A stretch of DNA of 24,195 nucleotides from positions 1 to 24,195 of IMG/VR virus record IMGVR_UViG_3300007541_000214; one strand, written 5' to 3'. A program made the position numbers and the translations under genes. Origin of the DNA: a virus. Each line of letters begins with the position of its first letter. Within the stretch, counting starts at the first letter, position 1. The notes below the pieces were generated by a model. That model was not told the origin of the DNA, did no database searches, and saw nothing but the letters and a program-made list of their open reading frames with translations. This document shows positions 22,773-24,195 of this stretch, piece after piece.

Positions 22773-23072
22773 TCAATTTTTAAGGTTATCTAATTTTTCT
22801 TCTTCTTCTTCAGTAGCAATAGCATCCCACTTACCAAGTGGACAATCTGAAGATAAAGATCTTGTTTTAAAATTTAAAGAACATCCGCATTCATTGCAAC
22901 ATGGAGCAGTACCTTTTACAGCACACTTCTTTCCTTTATGTTCACATTCATCACAAATAGAATATCTAAGTCTAGCAATTTCTTCAACAGTTTCATCTCT
23001 AAGAACTGAGTTAGTAATTCCTTCAAGTATCTCTTTTCTATTTTTCCAAATAAGTTTAAGGGTGTTTTTCAT
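22773..23072 (-). CDS. Zinc-ribbon-type conserved phage protein, 99 aa
   Basis: A short helical N-terminus (MKNTLKLIWKNRKEILEGIT) is followed by a Cys-rich core: CDEC (40-43), Cys50, CCNECGC (58-64) and a final CPLGKW (from Cys77). The C-terminus is acidic. Eight Cys and one His suggest one or two bound zinc ions. I recall similar proteins, with the ending CPLGKW, encoded near packaging genes in many phages of Bacteroidota. The function is unknown; it may assist packaging or the neighbouring nuclease. The start overlaps the preceding HU-like gene by 17 bases, and the stop is 15 bases before the nuclease ATG. Confidence 0.8.
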   Translation of the reverse strand: MKNTLKLIWKNRKEILEGITNSVLRDETVEEIARLRYSICDECEHKGKKCAVKGTAPCCNECGCSLNFKTRSLSSDCPLGKWDAIATEEEEEKLDNLKN

Positions 23073-23427
23073 TTCTTTTAATTTTAATTTCTTCTTTTCT
23101 TTTAATTTCTTCTGAAATCTTTACGTTAAGTTTCTTAAGTTTTTCTAATCTTTCTTCAAGCATCTTTTTGTTATAATATGCAGAGTATGTTGAAGTTTCA
23201 TGATTCTCTAACATTTTTTCAATCTTTGGTATTGAAGTTTTTATAAAGCCTGGTTTTGTAACAAATTGACCTAAACCTTCAATATTTAATCTAGGATATT
23301 TTAATTCACCCATTTGTTTTCTGACTGTAGAATAATAATACTCAATTAAATCTTCTATGTAATTTTTTGAAATATTATTTTCTTCTGAAAATTCTTTATA
23401 TAAGTCTTTAATTTTTTTTGGAGTCAT
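23056..23427 (-). CDS. HU/IHF-like DNA-binding protein, 123 aa
   Basis: Residues about 1-45 form two helices (KIKDLYKEFSEENNISKNYI, EDLIEYYYSTVRKQMGELKY). They are followed by a beta motif PRLNIEGLGQFVTKPGFI (about 43-60) that resembles the HU segment with GFG-x-F. The C-terminal half is a basic helix (KKMLEERLEKLKKLNVKISE, then KRKEEIKIKRNEK) rather than the long HU arm. IHF-like genes are known in crAss-like phages. It would bend or bind DNA, perhaps in packaging. It overlaps the preceding gene by four bases (ATGA) and the next by 17. The HU fold is likely but needs a profile or structure match. Confidence 0.7.
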   Translation of the reverse strand: MTPKKIKDLYKEFSEENNISKNYIEDLIEYYYSTVRKQMGELKYPRLNIEGLGQFVTKPGFIKTSIPKIEKMLENHETSTYSAYYNKKMLEERLEKLKKLNVKISEEIKRKEEIKIKRNEKHP

Positions 23428-23783
23428 GTACCTAAAAAATTATATTCTAAAAGTACTTTTCCCTCTACTTGAACTTGTACATTAGGATTTATACTTATAA
23501 TTTTTTTATTGTTAGGATCTTTATTAACAAGACTACTTTTTTCACATTTATTAATGCAATTTCTTACAGTCTGCGAAGACTTAAATATTTTATATTCTTC
23601 AGAAGCGTCATAACAAAAATCTGTAAGTTCAATAGGTCCTATCTTACTAAGAAGAGTTAAACAATCTAAATCAGAATCACTCACTGTTATTTTATTTATA
23701 TAACAGTGAGTTAGAATCTGAAATTTAATTACAGCATCTTTTGGCATTATGACTCTCTTTTGAACTTTATTTACAAGAGCCAT
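23424..23783 (-). CDS. Winged-helix-like small protein, 119 aa
   Basis: The middle of the protein reads as a helix-turn-helix followed by a wing: VSDSDLDCLTLLSKIGPIEL, then FCYDASEEYKIFKSSQTVRN with CINKCEKSSLVNK, then strands KKIISINPNVQVQVEGKVLL. This pattern (ITDxELxCL.LL...LTxFC...IFKSxQxxRN...K.ISLNP) is one I recall from small conserved proteins of Bacteroidota phages, thought to be regulatory or DNA-binding. It overlaps the HU-like gene by four bases and starts five bases after the 89-residue gene's stop. A transcriptional or packaging-related DNA-binding role is inferred. Confidence 0.65.
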   Translation of the reverse strand: MALVNKVQKRVIMPKDAVIKFQILTHCYINKITVSDSDLDCLTLLSKIGPIELTDFCYDASEEYKIFKSSQTVRNCINKCEKSSLVNKDPNNKKIISINPNVQVQVEGKVLLEYNFLGT

Positions 23784-23788
23784 TATTT

Positions 23789-24058
23789 TTATTTTTTAAG
23801 TTTTCTTTCTTTAGGTTGCTGTTGATTTGTTTCTTCTATAGAATCTTCATTTTGAATATCTTCAGGAGGTGCCATCATCATTGCATATTGCATTTGGATA
23901 TTAGCTCTCTTAAATCTCATTTCATCAATTTCACAAAGTTTCTTTTCATAATTTAATTGTGCTTCTAAATATGGCATAGAATCTTTATAAAAATTAAGCA
24001 TCTCATCTTTCTTTTGAGATAATTCTTCCGCTGTTAATTCTTCTTGTTGGTTTTCCAT
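23789..24058 (-). CDS. Small coiled-coil protein, 89 aa, function unknown
   Basis: The sequence is helical and charged, with ELTAEELSQKKDEMLNFYKD and YLEAQLNYEKKLCEIDEMRF. A Met/Ala/Pro stretch (YAMMMAPPEDIQ, about 58-69) follows, then a Gln/Lys-rich tail (TNQQQPKERKLKK). It probably forms a coiled coil. No family is recognised. It begins the block of small genes before the nuclease and TerL; a 50-base AT-rich gap with a hairpin separates it from the gene at the right edge. The leader is TTTAAAAATCAAAACAAATG, without a Shine-Dalgarno sequence. Confidence 0.65.
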   Translation of the reverse strand: MENQQEELTAEELSQKKDEMLNFYKDSMPYLEAQLNYEKKLCEIDEMRFKRANIQMQYAMMMAPPEDIQNEDSIEETNQQQPKERKLKK

Positions 24059-24088
24059 TTGTTTTGATTTTTAAATTAAACTTTTTGT

Positions 24089-24107
24089 ATAACGCATTTT
24101 GCGTTAT
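24089..24107. terminator. Hairpin between the edge gene and the 89-aa gene; possible terminator
   Basis: ATAACGCA (24089-24096) and TGCGTTAT (24100-24107) form a perfect eight-base stem with a TTT loop just past the stop at 24109. The T-rich side (24107-24110) lies on the plus strand, while the minus strand reads into ACAAAAAG. It fits poorly as a minus-strand intrinsic terminator, though it is placed like one. Confidence 0.45.
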
Positions 24108-24108
24108 T

Positions 24109-24195
24109 TTAATATACTGATATAGTTACTTCAAAATTAGAATGCCTATCAGCAGTACTAATAGTTTTACAAGATACAAGATACCCATTGTATGA
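24109..24195 (-). CDS. C-terminal end of a gene cut by the right window edge
   Basis: The minus-strand frame open at 24195 gives 28 residues (SYNGYLVSCKTIS, then RHSNFEVTISVY) before TAA at 24111-24109. A hairpin follows directly, as expected at a gene end. Too little is visible to name it. Confidence 0.55.
   Translation of the reverse strand, partial: SYNGYLVSCKTISTADRHSNFEVTISVY

Noticed and set aside
22759-22776. Upstream TTG start for the nuclease gene
   Set aside because: The ATG at 22758 is preceded by the A/T-rich leader typical here, and the extra six residues (starting INFII) add nothing recognisable.
1-24195. Possible stop-codon reassignment, as known in some crAss-like phages
   Set aside because: TAA, TAG (10323-10321) and TGA (for example 415-413, 11751-11749, 22775-22773) all end genes cleanly at coupled junctions, and long genes read through without internal stops.
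1-24195. tRNA genes, integrase, attachment sites or lysogeny genes
   Set aside because: No cloverleaf-like sequence, tyrosine or serine recombinase motif, or repressor was found; the gaps are too short to hide them.

Overview
The window looks like the structural and DNA-packaging half of a tailed-phage genome. Recognisable parts are a large terminase, a portal, a scaffold-like protein, a major capsid protein, connector-type proteins and three large fibre/appendage proteins. Family resemblance, recalled rather than searched, points to a crAss-like phage (Crassvirales) or a close podovirus relative infecting Bacteroidota, probably aquatic. The clues are the long portal, the TerL-portal-scaffold-MCP order, the HU/IHF-like and zinc-ribbon genes upstream of TerL, the conserved 194-residue gene next to a ring-type connector, very AT-rich DNA, and A-rich leaders without a Shine-Dalgarno sequence before most genes. 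Every gene I can support lies on the minus strand, so the window is read from right to left. TAA, TAG and TGA all appear as ordinary stops, so there is no sign of codon reassignment.

Layout in transcription order. (1) 24195-21408: a truncated gene at the edge, small proteins (coiled coil, winged-helix-like, HU/IHF-like, zinc-ribbon), a RecB/Cas4-type PD-(D/E)XK nuclease, and an unknown 171-residue protein overlapping TerL, which is a positional candidate for small terminase. (2) 21408-13410: TerL, portal with a long Gln-rich C-terminus, scaffold-like protein and MCP, ended by a strong hairpin terminator. (3) 13334-10321: a conserved unknown protein, then seven very small Lys/Arg-rich genes packed end to end, including a 56-residue one. 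(4) 10320-9110: a connector-type protein and a Dps/ferritin-like protein whose His/Asp/Glu spacing matches the Dps ferroxidase site. (5) 9045-6975: an abundant-looking virion protein followed by a terminator, a conserved companion, and a 47-residue zinc-ribbon protein. (6) 6975-1116: three large cysteine-rich appendage proteins. One has about 53 Cys and a repeat architecture. Two share an N-terminal Cys module and differ in their distal domains. A terminator follows. (7) 997-1: a conserved 194-residue protein overlapping a connector/ring protein cut by the left edge.

Together these genes would build and fill a capsid, close it with connector rings, and add host-recognition appendages. The less-explained parts are the small basic gene cluster, the ferritin-like protein inside a virion operon, and the unusually cysteine-rich appendage proteins. 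There is no tRNA, CRISPR array, insertion sequence or attachment site that I can support, and no gene-free stretch longer than about 120 bases.
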